A DNA stretch of 64,000 nt from Typhlomys cinereus (GCA_023101885.1 JALPQD010000635.1:496001-560000), one strand, 5' to 3'; shown: positions 46,567 to 58,555, counted from the first letter of the stretch. Program-made: numbers and translations. Notes: a model not told the origin generated them from the sequence alone.

Positions 46567-47126
46567 ACAGCAGCATCCTCACAGCAGCATTAGCACAGCA
46601 GCATTAGCATAGCAGCATCCACACAACAGCATCCTCACAGCAGCATTAGCACAGCAGCATCCGCACAGCAGCATTAGCACAGCAGCATCAGCACAGCAGC
46701 ATCCGCACAGCAGCATTAGCACAGCAGCATTAGCACAGCAGCATTAGCACAGCAGCATCAGCACAGCAGCATCCGCACAGCAGCATCCTCACAGCAGCAT
46801 CCTCACAGCAGCATCCGCACAGCAGCATTAGCACAGCAGCATCAGCACAGCAGCATCCGCACAGCAGCATTAGCACAGCAGCATCTGCACAGCAGCATTA
46901 GCATAGCAGCATCCGCACAGCAGCATCTGCACAGCAGCATCTGCACAGCAGCATTAGCATAGCAGCATCCGCACAGCAGCATTAGCACAGCAGCGTCAGC
47001 ACAGCAGCATCCTCCCAGCAGCATCCTCCCAGCAGCATCCTCACAGCAGCATCCTCACAGCAGCATCCACACAGCAGCATCCGCACAGCAGCATCCGCAC
47101 AGCAGCATCCGCACAGCAGCATAAGC
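46567..47126 (+). repeat. 14-bp minisatellite, 40 units
   Basis: I count exactly 40 contiguous 14-bp units (560 bp) of the form ACAGCAGCATNNNC with no length change. Four tail types dominate: TAGC, CCGC, CCTC and CAGC; CTGC, CCAC and AAGC are minor. Several units begin ATAG, CCAG or ACAA. The constant part contains CAGCAG. An open minus-strand frame (46,842-47,024) is a by-product. Confidence 0.97.
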
Positions 47127-49024
47127 AGATTCCGCCTGGAGCAGGCTCAGGATCGACCAGACGGTGATTGCTGTGCTGAAGAGCTTAGGACCTTTTCATA
47201 GTCATGTTTCTCGTCATCTTAGAAAACTCACAGAGATGCTCATAACTGAAGTGGCTCCTTGCCTTTGTTATTTAGAACAGAGTCTGTCCCTTGTCACTGA
47301 CGGCAGCATCATTAATTTTACCTGATGCATCTTCAGTATGTAAGTGGAGCATATGATTAACGAAGCATTAAGAATATTTTGATTAAATAATGGAAATCAT
47401 TTTATTTCCTGTGGAAGTATTTTTTTAAGCATGCATTACAACTTTTAATTGCCTAACATTTTAATATCTTGAGGCAATCCAAAAAGCATCAAATAAAAGC
47501 AAAAGTATATACTAGAAGTCTGGTATTATAATTTCTGTGTTCAGGGGCTGTGAATATAAGCAGTAATTTAAAAACACTGCAGTGTTATATATGTAGTGTA
47601 AGTGTGTTAGATTCACACTTCAGTTCAGTTAGTGACTGATACAAGTCCTGATCACTAGTTAGGGTGTGAACATACGGAGAGGATAGGAATTGGTTTCAGA
47701 CGGAATAATTATCACTTCTCACCCTCTGACAGTGACCGTTAGTCCTTTCCAGCGGACTCTTCCTCTCACCTCCTCTTTCTCTGGCTCCCTGTGAGTCCAC
47801 AGGTTCTGTGAGGTTTTCCTGTCCCCTCTGGTGCTGGTGAGTTTTTCAGGAAATGAATGATGCATGTACATAAACAGGACTGCCCATTACTAGAAGATTC
47901 TTCTCATGTCAAATATTTCCTTAATTCTGGTACTTTTTTGTGCCAGGCAGATTTGTTGGGGTGTGAGTGGAAAGTGCACAGGCAAGGGGCTCGGGACAGA
48001 AGAGGCCATGGTGTGCCAGTGAACACTGGTGCTGCCCACCTTGGTTTACAATTCTCCATTGTGTAGAAAGAAAGGATCTGCAGCAAAAGGAGCCTGCGTG
48101 GTCATGGCAGAGCCACGATTCAAGGGCTGAGCCGGTGCCACAGCTGCTAATAAGGTTGGGAGCTGAAATAAACAGGGAGCAGGTTGACATCGTCTTGGGC
48201 CTCCTCATGGTTGCAGTGTGACCAGATTTCCTCAAGCCCCTGATTCTGATTCCAGCTGCCTGTCTTCCACCAGGCGAGCAGTACATGTTGATAGCACCAG
48301 TCAGTATTGACCTTCACAGCTTTACAGTACTGGCTTGCTTTTTTTTTTTTTCCTTTTGGTGATGGTGAGGGCAGTGCTGGGGAGAAACTACTGGGGTCCC
48401 ACCTATGCTAAGCAAAGTAGCCTCAACTCTTGTTCCTTTCTGGGACAGTCTCACTAGGTTGTCTCTGGTGAAGTGGTCAGTGGCTCGTGAACCTCCTCAT
48501 CTGGATAGTTACTTATCGTTCATGTTAGTGGCCAGTTCTCAGGCAGCCAGGGGGAAATGACTGGAGAATTTGGAATAAATATAGCTCCATCTTTATGGTA
48601 TTGTCCTGTTAGCATTGGGCTTTTCAGTCCTAATAAGGACTTCTAGAATTGTTGCAGTGGGTGTTTTCCTTGTGGAAGAGGGGACTACTCCATTTTGTAA
48701 TTGGTACCAAGAACACAGTCTGCACTAATGTATTTATCAGTTGGCGCTCCTACTTCTGGAAGAGCCATTAGCAATGTAGAGCATACTGCATAGTGCCTGG
48801 ACCCATCCCTCCAGGGAAGGAAGCATCCTCCCCGCTGGTCATTGTTGCTGTCATGGCAGTGAGGGTGGATGCAGTTGTCTGGTGAGTTCAAGGATCTGAA
48901 TGCTGATCCCAGCGTTACGACCACGCAGATGCCTGCCTGATCCTGCTATGCGTAACTTTCTACACTGTAAGTGCAGAGAGCAGATCAGATAGTCTCTGAG
49001 GACCCTGGGAGTTCTCGAAAGTAA

Positions 49025-49172
49025 TTGTGGAGCCTTATGTAGGTTCTTGCCTCTAATCCTGGCACTGAAAGGCTGAGGCAGGAGGATTGGCAAGAGTTTG
49101 AAGCCAGCCTGGGCCACATAGAAAGTTCATGGCCAGCTTGGGTCACAGAGCGAGACTCCGGTCTCAAAAGCC
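49025..49172 (+). repeat. B1 SINE
   Basis: CTAATCCTGGCACTGAAAGG, CTGAGGCAGGAGGATTGGC, AGCCAGCCTGGGCCACATAG, GAGCGAGACTCCGGTCTCAA. Confidence 0.85.
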
Positions 49173-49564
49173 AAAATTCTGGTGTTGGTACCAAGGTCTG
49201 TTTCCTCGCATTGTCCCTCACGAGCACTGCTCGAGGCGGGAGGAGTGAAGGCCTGGCTCCTGCTTGCTGCTTGGCAGTCTCCGGAAGTGTGGTTTGAGCA
49301 TGCTCTGGCATGACATTAATTTGTTTTGAGATTTCCTTAGTATTTTATCCGAACATTTGTTTTTCAGGTAGGTTTAGAAAAATGCTGTCCTGATGGTATA
49401 ATTAATTTTAAATTAACTAAAATTAAGTAAAATTTGGAATTTCAATTCTCATTTGCATTTCCAGCATTTCAAGTGCTCAGTAGCCACATGCATCTAGTAG
49501 TTACCATAGCAACACAAATATAGCCTGTTTCCGCTTCACAGAATGTGCTTCATTTCCTGCAGAT

Positions 49565-49566
<2 letters not shown>

Positions 49567-49611
<45 letters not shown>
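49567..49611 (+). repeat. (TG)n microsatellite
   Basis: About 22 TG units, not attached to a recognisable SINE. Confidence 0.95.
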
Positions 49612-49613
<2 letters not shown>

Positions 49614-50672
49614 ATGAGAGACCATGTTGTAATTGAGTGGTAGAATTAGGTGGTGCTTCTGGATTTCTGGGATGCAGAAGTGCATGTCAGCGAGTATTGC
49701 CTTTGGAATTACACGATGATCGTGACCAGTCTAGGCTTAAGCTGCGGCCTTGCGGTGGAATCACTGTTTCCGCTTTGCACTGCATGGTTGGACACAGCCC
49801 ACGTGTTGGTCTCATCTGCTCGTTGATCCTGCTGGATTGCTGGGGCTGTGCCGCTAGGAGACGGATCGTGCTGGCAGCAGTGCACCAGTCAGACCACGTG
49901 CAGCCTGTGCACAGTTGCAGTGCAAGTAGATTTTGGCCTTTGAGATTCTGAAAGATGAGAGATTCTGTTGTTTTAGGATGGTATTTTGGGAACTCGATTT
50001 ACCAGGCTCAGGCTTCGAAGTTCTGTTGCCAATAGCTGATCGGAAAAGTTTAGAACCTCACATCACTCTTAGACTGTTGGCAGTCTTTTATAAACAGCTT
50101 AAGGCATAATGTCACTTGATCAGCTCTGAAATGTTTGTGTTTTTTCTTCCGAGTATCTTTTCATATTAACAACATACAGTGTGTTTCATTAATTCTTTTC
50201 TTCTTCAGTTAGAATGGCAGAAGGAAGAACAACACTTACACCATAAGCTCAAAACTATAACCCAAATATTTTTGAAGCAATATATAATGATACATCAACA
50301 AAGTAAACATTTTTTCTTGCCTTGTGTAAAACATTTACAGTGACAAAATAAACATCGACTGAATGTTCAACTAACATCTGTTTGCTAAGTATACATGACA
50401 TGTTTTCATCTCTGTATATGAACTCTCCAGGCCATATGTAAATAACTTCCTACACATGCGCAGATACGTACACCAGCTATAATGAAAATAGTGCCAAGAT
50501 CATTTCTACCTTCTTTCTGCTTAAAGCGTGTGACTGTACCTAACTCAGCTTTTGGAGCTAAATTGTCCAAGCTGCTTTCCTCCCCCCCCACCCTTCCCCT
50601 GCTCTCCCGCCTCCTTTGCTTGGGGAAGCAGCTGTGTGGTGACTGACCCTCCTGTCCTTGCCTCTTTCCCAG

Positions 50673-50729
50673 GAAGACTCGGAGCGGGCCAGGTCTTCTC
50701 GCCGGTCCACCCATCACCGTCCTTACCTG
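50673..50729 (+). CDS. LRRFIP2: LRRFIP2 exon 5 (residues 77-95)
   Basis: Nineteen codons, EDSERARSSRRSTHHRPYL. The acceptor is TTGCCTCTTTCCCAG and the donor CTG|GTGTGT. It begins the Ser/Arg-rich region of the long isoform. EDSER followed by SRRS is shared with LRRFIP1 long forms. RSSRRS-type motifs are potential basophilic-kinase sites (inference). The next exon follows after only 91 bp. Confidence 0.92.
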
Positions 50730-50820
50730 GTGTGTAGTGACTGTAAACTTGCCCCTAGTGCTCTTCCTCCCTGCTTCATAGAGTCACGAGCTTTAATATG
50801 TTTGTCTTTATTTTTATCAG

Positions 50821-50865
50821 GGAGTTGAAGATACATTGTCTCTTGGAGGTCTTGGCGGTCACAGG
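50821..50865 (+). CDS. LRRFIP2: LRRFIP2 exon 6 (residues 96-110)
   Basis: Fifteen codons, GVEDTLSLGGLGGHR. The acceptor is TTTATTTTTATCAG and the donor AGG|GTTGGT, a weak site with T at +3. GVED-LS---GHR agrees with the family. A GT four bases further on (GTAATT) would put the next exon out of frame, so I prefer the GTTGGT site. Confidence 0.85.
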
Positions 50866-52209
50866 GTTGGTAATTTTAAGTTGTTTGAACTCCGTAATAG
50901 GAGAGCTTCTGAGTGTGCGCGTTCTTCAGCACTGATTATCTCAACAATCTGGCGGTGCTCAATTCCTTTGTATTGCTTTAAAAAGATGGAAAATATCGAT
51001 GAAGTTCTGTAATTGGAAAGCTGTGCTTTAAATTATGACTATAAGAAAATCAGTTCTAAAAATCTAAAATGTTGATCTTAACATGTCTGTGTTTTTTTTC
51101 TATCATAATACCTTTGATTTCAGAAAATCTTCAGAGTTGTAAAATTGATTGTGCAGCGTAAATCTGCCTTGTTCTAATTCATAAGTTTCTTTTACTTTCA
51201 TTGCTTTAGAGTTTGCCCAATTAATCATAATTTTATTACATGCAAAGATTAAACTATTGATTTGAATGATTCTTTTTTGTACATGTAGGAATTGTGCTTT
51301 TAAAGCTTGATTAATATCTTATGGAATGTCCTAGCTTCTTTGCATAGATCAAGATAAATGAAAATTGCTCCCTAAAATCTTGCATATTATGTTGAAACAC
51401 TGTTCTCTCTTTTTTTATTTCTTAAAAATAAATTGTGCTTTAAACTTTTGAAGGAATGCTTGTCATTTGCACAGTGGAGTGCTGTAATTATATTTACAGT
51501 TTTAAGCGATGTTTCCTATTAAGTGATTTTTTTCATTATTCCTGTCCAGTTTTCTACTTTGTATAATAAAAATGCACTATAGTAAACATTCTAGTTATTA
51601 ACATTTGTATTCATAAACAGCCCATCTCACTGGTTATTTTCTTTTCTTAGATGCAATCTACTGTTATTTTAAAATGAGTTTGTAAACTTGTTTTGAATCA
51701 TATTTTTCTTAATTACAAACCATAGATTTTTTTTTAAGGAGTAATAATTAAACTTTAAAGAACTCTAAGATAATCAGTGGGTTGAAAGTTTTTTTAAAAG
51801 AGTTAAACTTTTAAAAATTTGTTGTACTTCTCACTGGAGGTACTTCATGTTTTTCTCTTTAAAATACTTTGAAATTAGGCTGTAAAATATCACTTTTTGT
51901 TTATGACCATTTTCTTTGCTTTCTGTTATAATATCACAATGTGAATTTTTACACACTTGTTATCAAGCTGGGTAGTTGTAGATTCATTTATGACATTAGG
52001 GAAACTATATTATATTATATTAAAGGCAAACTGTAAGTTTGACCTAATTTAGGGGCCTTTTAATCAAATCTCTAGATAAATAAATCTGCCATTAAATGGA
52101 TAAGGAACTGTTTACCTACAGTGTGTGTAGTCATGAGACTGATTTTATTTTAATGGCATGTGTATCATTAAACAAATTTAAGATATAATTCTAACTCTCC
52201 TTTTTAAAA

Positions 52210-52335
52210 AAAATCTTTTGGGAACTCTAAGAAGTCAGTTATCCTCTTCCGTCATGTCGACTTCCAGGGATGGACTTAGGTTGCCAGGTTTGCAAGCAGG
52301 TGTCTCTCCTACTGAGCGGTCTCACTGCCCCTGAT
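52210..52335 (-). repeat. Old B2-type SINE
   Basis: AGAAGTCAGTTATCCTCTTC, CATGTCGACTTCCAGGGATG, GTCTCTCCTACTGAGCGGTC. Confidence 0.65.
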
Positions 52336-53149
52336 ACACTGATTTTATGTCAGTGCTCTCGGTGAGCTGGCACCCGGGGGCTGTGCCCTGCTGGACAGAC
52401 TCTGCCACTCGGCTGCATCCTCAGCCCTCACATTCTGGCTTTTAAAGTGCTGTTAACAGATCTGTGAAACTGAGTATGTTTGACAACTTCGTTCTCTGTA
52501 ACAGTAAATAACATGGTCTAAGATGGCATCTTAAGTGCTCTTTGGTTTGCCATATAATTTTGAGGTTCCAGTCTTTCTTTGTCAGCTATTTAATTTTTTT
52601 TTTTTTTTTTACTTCTGAGCTTTGTAAAAAAAAATCTCATATTTTCTGCAGATTTATTTGGAATCTAGACATTACGAATATCTGGGCATGACTAGGTGCA
52701 TTTATGGTTTTATTCTTCATTCTTAGAACTTTGAACTTCCCTTTCTCCATTTACCATTACCACTTGGTTGAGTGGCGGCTTGCCAGAAGCCACTTGGACT
52801 AGGAATGCTATACATATTTGTCTGTAAATAGATAGAGCAAAGGCAGTTCAAGAGTGGATCATAGAATTGGAGCAGGGAAATATAAGAGGAAGCTCTGAAC
52901 CAAGATTGAAACCATCTGTGTCTGCTTGTTATGCATAAGTAGGTCATTAATTATGCAGAAGATCAGTAGCTGCCTAAAAAATACTAGAATTACTTGATTA
53001 ATAGTTTGTGTATTGAATACAAGTAGAGATCTAAAAATCGGAAAGCGATCTGGAAACAGTAGTAGTAAGGATAACTGCCATTTCCCAGCCCTAGGGGACC
53101 TTACTGTTTTCTGGTTACTGTTGATGGTTCTTATTTATGTATTTGTGGC

Positions 53150-53650
53150 CTTGAAGCATTTTCAATGAATTCCATTTTGAAGTCATTCTTATACTTTGTC
53201 TTCTGTCACTTACTACTGTACTGTTTGATTGCACTGAAGAGTTCATCGAAGGATTTTCCTGGGACACATTGGAGCAGAACCAGTGCGCCCAAAAGGAGAG
53301 ACACTGTGGTGTGTAACCAGGGGTGTGGGGTTGAGTTTCATGCTTTTCTTGTGAAGTTTGGGGTCGTGGATATTGGGGTAATAGGACAGTCTCGAAAAAC
53401 TTGATTCTTTCTCTATGAAAACTTTCAATCCAGTTTCTCTGAAAGTGAAGTCTTTTTTTCTTCAAAATAGGTTATAATAGCACATTTGAAAGGGTTCAGC
53501 TGGAGCCCTGTGTTCTCAGTAATCACTTGCTTTTTAGCAAAGTGACGGCCACTGCCACTCATCAACAAGAGTTTGTTCACTTGCTTCGTTGTGATGATAG
53601 TAGTAGCTGATATGTTCATCTTGTCAATTTCTTTACCAGATAGAGTCAAC
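53150..53650 (-). pseudogene. Possible decayed retrocopy, source unknown
   Basis: On the minus strand two adjacent open stretches (53,649-53,425 and 53,465-53,115, in different frames) have protein-like composition, including KQVNKLLLMSGSGRHFAKKQ and SPFGRTGSAPMCPRK. No introns or SINE signatures are visible. I do not recognise the source and see no clear poly-A tail on the proper side. It could equally be ordinary intron. Confidence 0.25.
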
Positions 53651-53741
53651 AGGTTTTTCTTTTAAAAAATTATTTATTTAATTAGACGAGAGGAGAGAAT
53701 TTTTATGACCCAAAAGCCCCATAAAATGTGTTATGGAGACT

Positions 53742-53985
53742 GGGGGATCGGCGCAGTTGGAAAAGCTCTTGCCATGCAAGCATGCAGACCCCAGTTAAGT
53801 CTCACTGTGTGTAAAAGCCGGGCATTCCAGCACACGCCTGTCCTCACTCCAGGGAGGTGGAGGCAGGAAGACCCCTGGCCCTTGCTGGCCGGCCAGTCTA
53901 GCTGAGTCGACAAACTACAGATGCAATGAGAGGTCCTGTCTCAAAAAGAAAAGAAAAAAAGAAAAGAAAAGAAAAAGATGAAAAA
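53742..53985 (+). repeat. B4-like SINE with (AAAAG)n tail
   Basis: CTGGGGGATCGGCGCAGTTG, TCTTGCCATGCAAGCATGCA (tRNA-type head), GGGAGGTGGAGGCAGGAAGA (B1-type), then CTCAAAAAGAAAAGAAAAAA. Confidence 0.7.
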
Positions 53986-54139
53986 CAATTGAGAAATACA
54001 CCTGACATCAGTCTCTGGCCTTCACATGCATGCGTAGATACATGGACACAACACACACATACATGTCTGTATGCACAAACATAATGTATATATGCATATA
54101 GCTATAATATACATATTTTAAATAGGAGCTCAGTAAGTA

Positions 54140-54230
54140 TTCTAGGGCTGGCTTTGAATTTAAGATCTCCTGCCAGAGACCCTGAATGCTGGGATTATAG
54201 ACATGCGCCACCACGCCTAGCTTCATAAAA
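54140..54230 (-). repeat. B1 fragment
   Basis: CTAGGGCTGGCTTTGAATTT, AATGCTGGGATTATAGACAT, GCGCCACCACGCCTAGC. Confidence 0.75.
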
Positions 54231-55226
54231 TAGTAGCTCTTTCTGTGCACATTATTCTAATATTCTCTTAAAATTCTGGTCAAACTCATTAAATTGATTT
54301 AATTTAATTTTATCCTAAACTTAGGAAAACATGATTTTGGATGAGGATTTTGAAGAGTGTTAACTGAAATCCTAAATGGCTATATGAATGCAAAAAAAAA
54401 AAAAAAAGATATTTTTACTGAATTAGTATTTAAGCCCTCAGAAGAATATGTTTGTTGTTATTATATGTTTTGTGTGTTGACCTTCTAGTAAGATAGCTTT
54501 AAAATGTAAGCTATGGTGCTAATGAAACATTGTTAGGACACTATGAATCTGTTACTATTTTATTCATGTTCTTGGATTTGAAATGACATACATATTAAAG
54601 GGCCTTATATGAAATGTGGGTTTTCTAGTCTTATCATTAACTTTGGATGTTTCTTTTAGTTATACTAAATATCATTTGTTTGTTTATTGTGCGTTCCACA
54701 TTTGGGATGGCCAAATTTTTCATTTTGTTCAGCATTTTCCTGAGGAAAAAAGGTTTTCTGAAGTATGTCTATCAGCAAGCCCCAGGAGGTGCCCGTTTTG
54801 CTGATGAGGCCCCTTTGCAGGGTGGTTGTACTCCTGGGTGCTCTTGTCCCAGGTCCTTGCTTTTGCCACTTTTCAAACAACCATGAATGATTGAAGCAGT
54901 CACCGCAGCAAGGAGGAATGCTCTCCGTCTTCAGATTGCTCGGTCTTTCCATTTAATGTGCTGTGGTTGTGTAATCTTACCATGCCTGAGCTTTATTATT
55001 GGAAAGGAAAATAGGGGCTGGGGATGTATCTCGATGCTACAGTTTAGTGCTAATCTTTACTAGAAACAAGTCAACAATATAGTAAAATGTAATTGTTTTT
55101 GTATTTAATAATTATTGGTTTTAAATTAATGTTGGACTTTTAATAATTGCAAATGTTGTTTTTTTCCTTGCCTATATTCCTGGCTTTGGAAATACCACCC
55201 TGCTCTCCTGTTTTCCTGAACTCCAG

Positions 55227-55268
55227 TACGATTCTCTCAAGGACCGCTCCTCAAGAGTTCCGTCATTA
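55227..55268 (+). CDS. LRRFIP2: LRRFIP2 exon 7 (residues 111-124)
   Basis: Fourteen codons, YDSLKDRSSRVPSL, the shortest coding exon supported by family similarity here. It agrees with the YD--KDRSSR--SL pattern I know from other mammals. The acceptor is CTGAACTCCAG and the donor TTA|GTATGG. Phase 0-0. Confidence 0.86.
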
Positions 55269-56689
55269 GTATGGCCTGCGTGACTGGGCGTTCAGCATGG
55301 CGTTTCACTTTGTTTCACTTTCTAAACACCCGTTGTGCTAATTGTAGATTGTGACTAACCTTTGTGGGTTTTTTATGATCTTTTGGGAAAAACATATAAC
55401 AAAGCAAAAGCAATCGTCTTGCAATAGTGGCATAGTCTATCATTTGGATGATTTTTTTTCCTTAGAATTCAAGAGCAGGGGTTGAGGGTGTGGTCAGCAT
55501 TAGTGCTTCCCAAGTATTAGCAAGATTAAGGATTTGATCTCTAGCACAACAAAAAGCTGCCTCAGGTAGGTAAAGACTTAATGTGAAAGCCAGAATGTCA
55601 GGGTCAGTTGAAGATTACTTGCTTCCCAATTGCAGATTTAGTTCCCTTGTAATATCTTTTTCTAAATGAAGACCTGCACCCACTTGGTACATCCTGCTGC
55701 CCTGGAAGGAAGGCAGGCTTCTCACAGTTTGCCCATGTTTCATGTTCCTGTCTAAGCTAGCAGGTCACGAAATGAAGTGTTCACCGTGACAGGTGACACC
55801 TGTGCTGTCTGTGCATTTTGGCTAGAGCTGGCATGTCAGATCGGCTAAGAAAGTTAAGCTGTAGATTGTTTTCCATGGGTTAAGGTGTCAATAGATTGCC
55901 CCGGTTTCTAAACCACATAGGCATCTGGAATGCCCACAATAGAGTATAAAAGGAAAGATGCACCTTCCAAGCAGGAGAGGGAGTCCTAAGGCCTGACTCA
56001 GGTTCCACTTGTACTTGTGAGATGGTTTTTCTAGAACAGTTTGTGTCTCTGACTGCTTATGGGCACTTGCAGCTGCTCAGCCTCACTTCAAGTGAGCACT
56101 CCTTACCGAGACCCAATCTCGTCTGCCTGTTGATCTGTCCTTTCTACATGCTACATGTGGGAGGAGTAACAGTTAGAGTCTTGTTTTCAGAAGACCCTTG
56201 TGTCAGGTGGTCATCAAGTGCATCTGTTCTGGCAGTGTCCTTCTGACTAGAACGTACCACGGGCCTCTGACTTAAGAGTCGTGTCTGAAGCAGGGAAACG
56301 TTTTGTTCTCTGTGTTCTCTTTTTGGTTGGTCCAAAAGATTGATTTTGGCCTTTAGTTAGGAAGATTCTAAAAGGAGGTTAACTCATAGGGCGTCATAAA
56401 GGAGGAAAAGGGATCGAGTGCAGCACAGTGAATCCCCACGAGCAGCCCATCTTACTCCGATTCCTAATCAAGTCAGCTGGCCAGACCCCACACTGGCTGC
56501 TGGACACAGGGAGAGGTGTGGGGGATGATGAGTGGCAAGGCACACTCTCAGAGTCATTTACTAACAGGAAATGGGTTGCGTGGATACTAACAGTGTTTCC
56601 TATAAAACTGCATTAATTTGAAGATGTGTTTATTATATGAAAATTTCACCACATAATCTTAAACGTTAACGTAAAATATTTGCTTCCAG
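55269..56689 (+). other. LRRFIP2: LRRFIP2 intron 7 (1,421 bp)
   Basis: Contains an ID-like SINE at about 55,480-55,555. The rest is unique, with no candidate exon that I can support. Confidence 0.84.
55480..55555 (+). repeat. ID-like SINE, diverged
   Basis: GGGGTTGAGGGTGTGGTCAG, GATTTGATCTCTAGCACAAC. Confidence 0.5.
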
Positions 56690-56755
56690 AACCATTCTTA
56701 TAGCCACTCTTATGGGATGAAGAAGAGAATTTCTGGTTCTCACAAAGACCCACTG
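56690..56755 (+). CDS. LRRFIP2: LRRFIP2 exon 8 (residues 125-146)
   Basis: Twenty-two codons reading NHSYSHSYGMKKRIS and then GSHKDPL. The acceptor is TTTGCTTCCAG and the donor CTG|GTTAGT. His/Ser/Tyr repeats (NHSYSHSYG) followed by a KKR cluster match the NHSYSHS-G-KKR pattern of the family. The low-complexity, basic content suggests a disordered, phosphorylatable linker. Confidence 0.9.
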
Positions 56756-57741
56756 GTTAGTTCTATGTTAGACATTTGACTTTTCTAGCTAGTGTGATGG
56801 ACAGCTGGCTCAGATGTCCTTCTCAAAGTTTGTTCTTTGGGAACGGGAAGGCGTTTCTGGTAGAAACAGTGAAGTGTCATGGCTCAGTTTCCATTTTGCC
56901 ACGAACTCTTCACCCGTGATGTAACTCATTTAGAAGCCCTGCGCCTTCCATTCTAGCACCCACCAGACAGCTCCTCGGGAGTGGGGGGCAAATGTTAGCG
57001 AACGTTCATCTGGGCGCTAGGACCATGTCCGCTGCCGCCATGGTACTGCCCCCAATGTAGTCGCAGCTCCCTGCTGATTCCGAGCTCCACTGGGAGACGC
57101 CTGGAAGAGGGAGCTGGGAGGGAGAAGGGGGGCTGGAGAGAAGTCTTGGAGGGCAGCACACTGGGCTCTCCCGGAGGCGAGGCGTGCCGCCCCACGGCAG
57201 GGCACGTCACAGACACTTGCGCTCACCTAGATACACACAGATACTCCAGACAATCCATGTTTGGTCATGTTTCTCTCCCTCTCCCTCTTTCCTTCCCACA
57301 CAATTTTCTTTCCTCTTTCCTTCCTTTCCTCTCATTTGATTACTAATTTGACAAATAGTTGGGCAAGAAAATTGAAACCAAATGGATTATAGAAGTGGTG
57401 TTTATTCACCTGGGTTTTTCTAGAGATTTCCTGAGTATACCATGAGAATAACTTGGCTTAGTTCCATTTCATTTTACTTGAGGGCTCATTGTCTAGTTTT
57501 GAAAATAATAAAAATTAGTATTAACTTGGTTTGAAACAGTTACATTTTCATACCAGTTTTTTGTTTGAATGTAATTTGAAATAAGTGTTATTTGAGCTTT
57601 TCTTCAGTGTGGTCCAGCTTTGGAGGAGAGGGACTTTGGCAATATCAGAGTTTGTCTGTATGTGTTTGAACTTTGTCTTTGTGTGTGGTTTGGACAAAAA
57701 CATTCAACCTAAGAAAGTGTGTTTAATTTTGCTTTTTGCAG
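56756..57741 (+). other. LRRFIP2: LRRFIP2 intron 8 (986 bp)
   Basis: Unique sequence with a locally GC-rich patch at about 56,940-57,220 and a pyrimidine-rich run at about 57,270-57,340. No repeat or exon recognised. Confidence 0.84.
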
Positions 57742-57816
57742 AGTGGCCTGTACTTCGACCAGAGAAACTATAGCAGTCTTAGATATAGCAAACCCACCTC
57801 CACCTACTACAGTCGG
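57742..57816 (+). CDS. LRRFIP2: LRRFIP2 exon 9 (residues 147-171)
   Basis: Twenty-five codons, SGLYFDQRNYSSLRYSKPT then STYYSR. The acceptor is TTGCTTTTTGCAG and the donor CGG|GTTTGT. SGLYFDQRNYSSLR is a highly characteristic LRRFIP2 long-isoform segment. Six tyrosines and several serines make it a likely phosphorylation platform (inference). Confidence 0.94.
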
Positions 57817-58126
57817 GTTTGTCAAAAGTTTTTTTGGTTTTATATATCAAATCCACTTTTTAACACAATTCTAACTCCCATTTTGCATTTTGACTACTCG
57901 TAACTAATCTGTGAATGACTTTGTATACACCAGTTTTGGAAACTGATTTAGGATGGTGAGAACTATTAAATCCCCTTTTGCATGTAAGCACAAACTTTCA
58001 GTGAAAAATTTCTAACAAAAATGTTTTCAAAGAATTTGTACAATGAGCATCACATATCTACCACTTAGATTTTAGCTTTTCCCTTTCTTGCATAATTATT
58101 TGTTCACTCACCATTCCGCTTTTTTT

Positions 58127-58147
58127 TTAAGCTTTAGTGTGTGTGTA

Positions 58148-58195
<48 letters not shown>

Positions 58196-58433
58196 TCAGA
58201 GGGTACTATGTGTCCCTGTAAAGGACGAAGAGTTGGCTTCAAGAATCATCCTGGATTGCTTCTACCTCCTCTTTTGCTTGGCTCTGGGATTTCCCAGGCT
58301 TTGCCTACCAAGACCAGAAGTGCAGGCCATTGCCATTTCTGCCTGGCATTTTTACATGGGATCTGAGGTCTGAACTCAGGACTTTCTGCTTGTGAGGTAG
58401 AGTCTTAACCCCTGAGCCATCTCTCCAGCCCCG
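58127..58433 (-). repeat. B2-like SINE, subfamily B
   Basis: (GT)n at 58,147-58,193, AAGAATCATCCTGGATTGCT, TGGGATTTCCCAGGCTTTGC and head GAGCCATCTCTCCAGCCCC. No clean target duplication. Confidence 0.9.
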
Positions 58434-58439
58434 TTTCAT

Positions 58440-58555
58440 CTTTTTGAAAGAGGACCACACCACGTGGTAGCCCAGGCTCAACCTCGTGACTCTTCTGCCT
58501 CAGTTTTCTAGCTGCCGGGATCATAGGTGTGTGCAATGATGTCCAGCTTTTAGCT
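58440..58555 (-). repeat. B1 SINE
   Basis: GTGGTAGCCCAGGCTCAACC, GCTGCCGGGATCATAGGTGT. Confidence 0.75.

Larger units (their letters stand above)
45773..50672 (+). other. LRRFIP2: LRRFIP2 intron 4 (4,900 bp)
   Basis: Holds a B2-like fragment (46,098), the 14-bp minisatellite (46,567-47,126), an ID-like trace (about 48,340-48,425), a B1 copy (49,025), a (TG)n run (49,568) and a possible cryptic exon (50,209-50,324). Otherwise unique; I see nothing in 47,130-48,330 or 49,620-50,200. Confidence 0.86.
50866..55226 (+). other. LRRFIP2: LRRFIP2 intron 6 (4,361 bp)
   Basis: Very AT-rich, and from about 50,870 to 52,200 I see no repeat or gene. Then come an old B2-like fragment (52,210), a possible decayed retrocopy on the minus strand (53,150-53,650), a B4-like SINE with an A/G tail (53,742) and a B1 fragment (54,140). 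I see nothing in 54,230-55,220. Confidence 0.85.

Noticed and set aside
46567..47126. Possible CRISPR-like array
   Set aside because: The units are head-to-tail 14-bp repeats with no spacers, in a mammalian intron.
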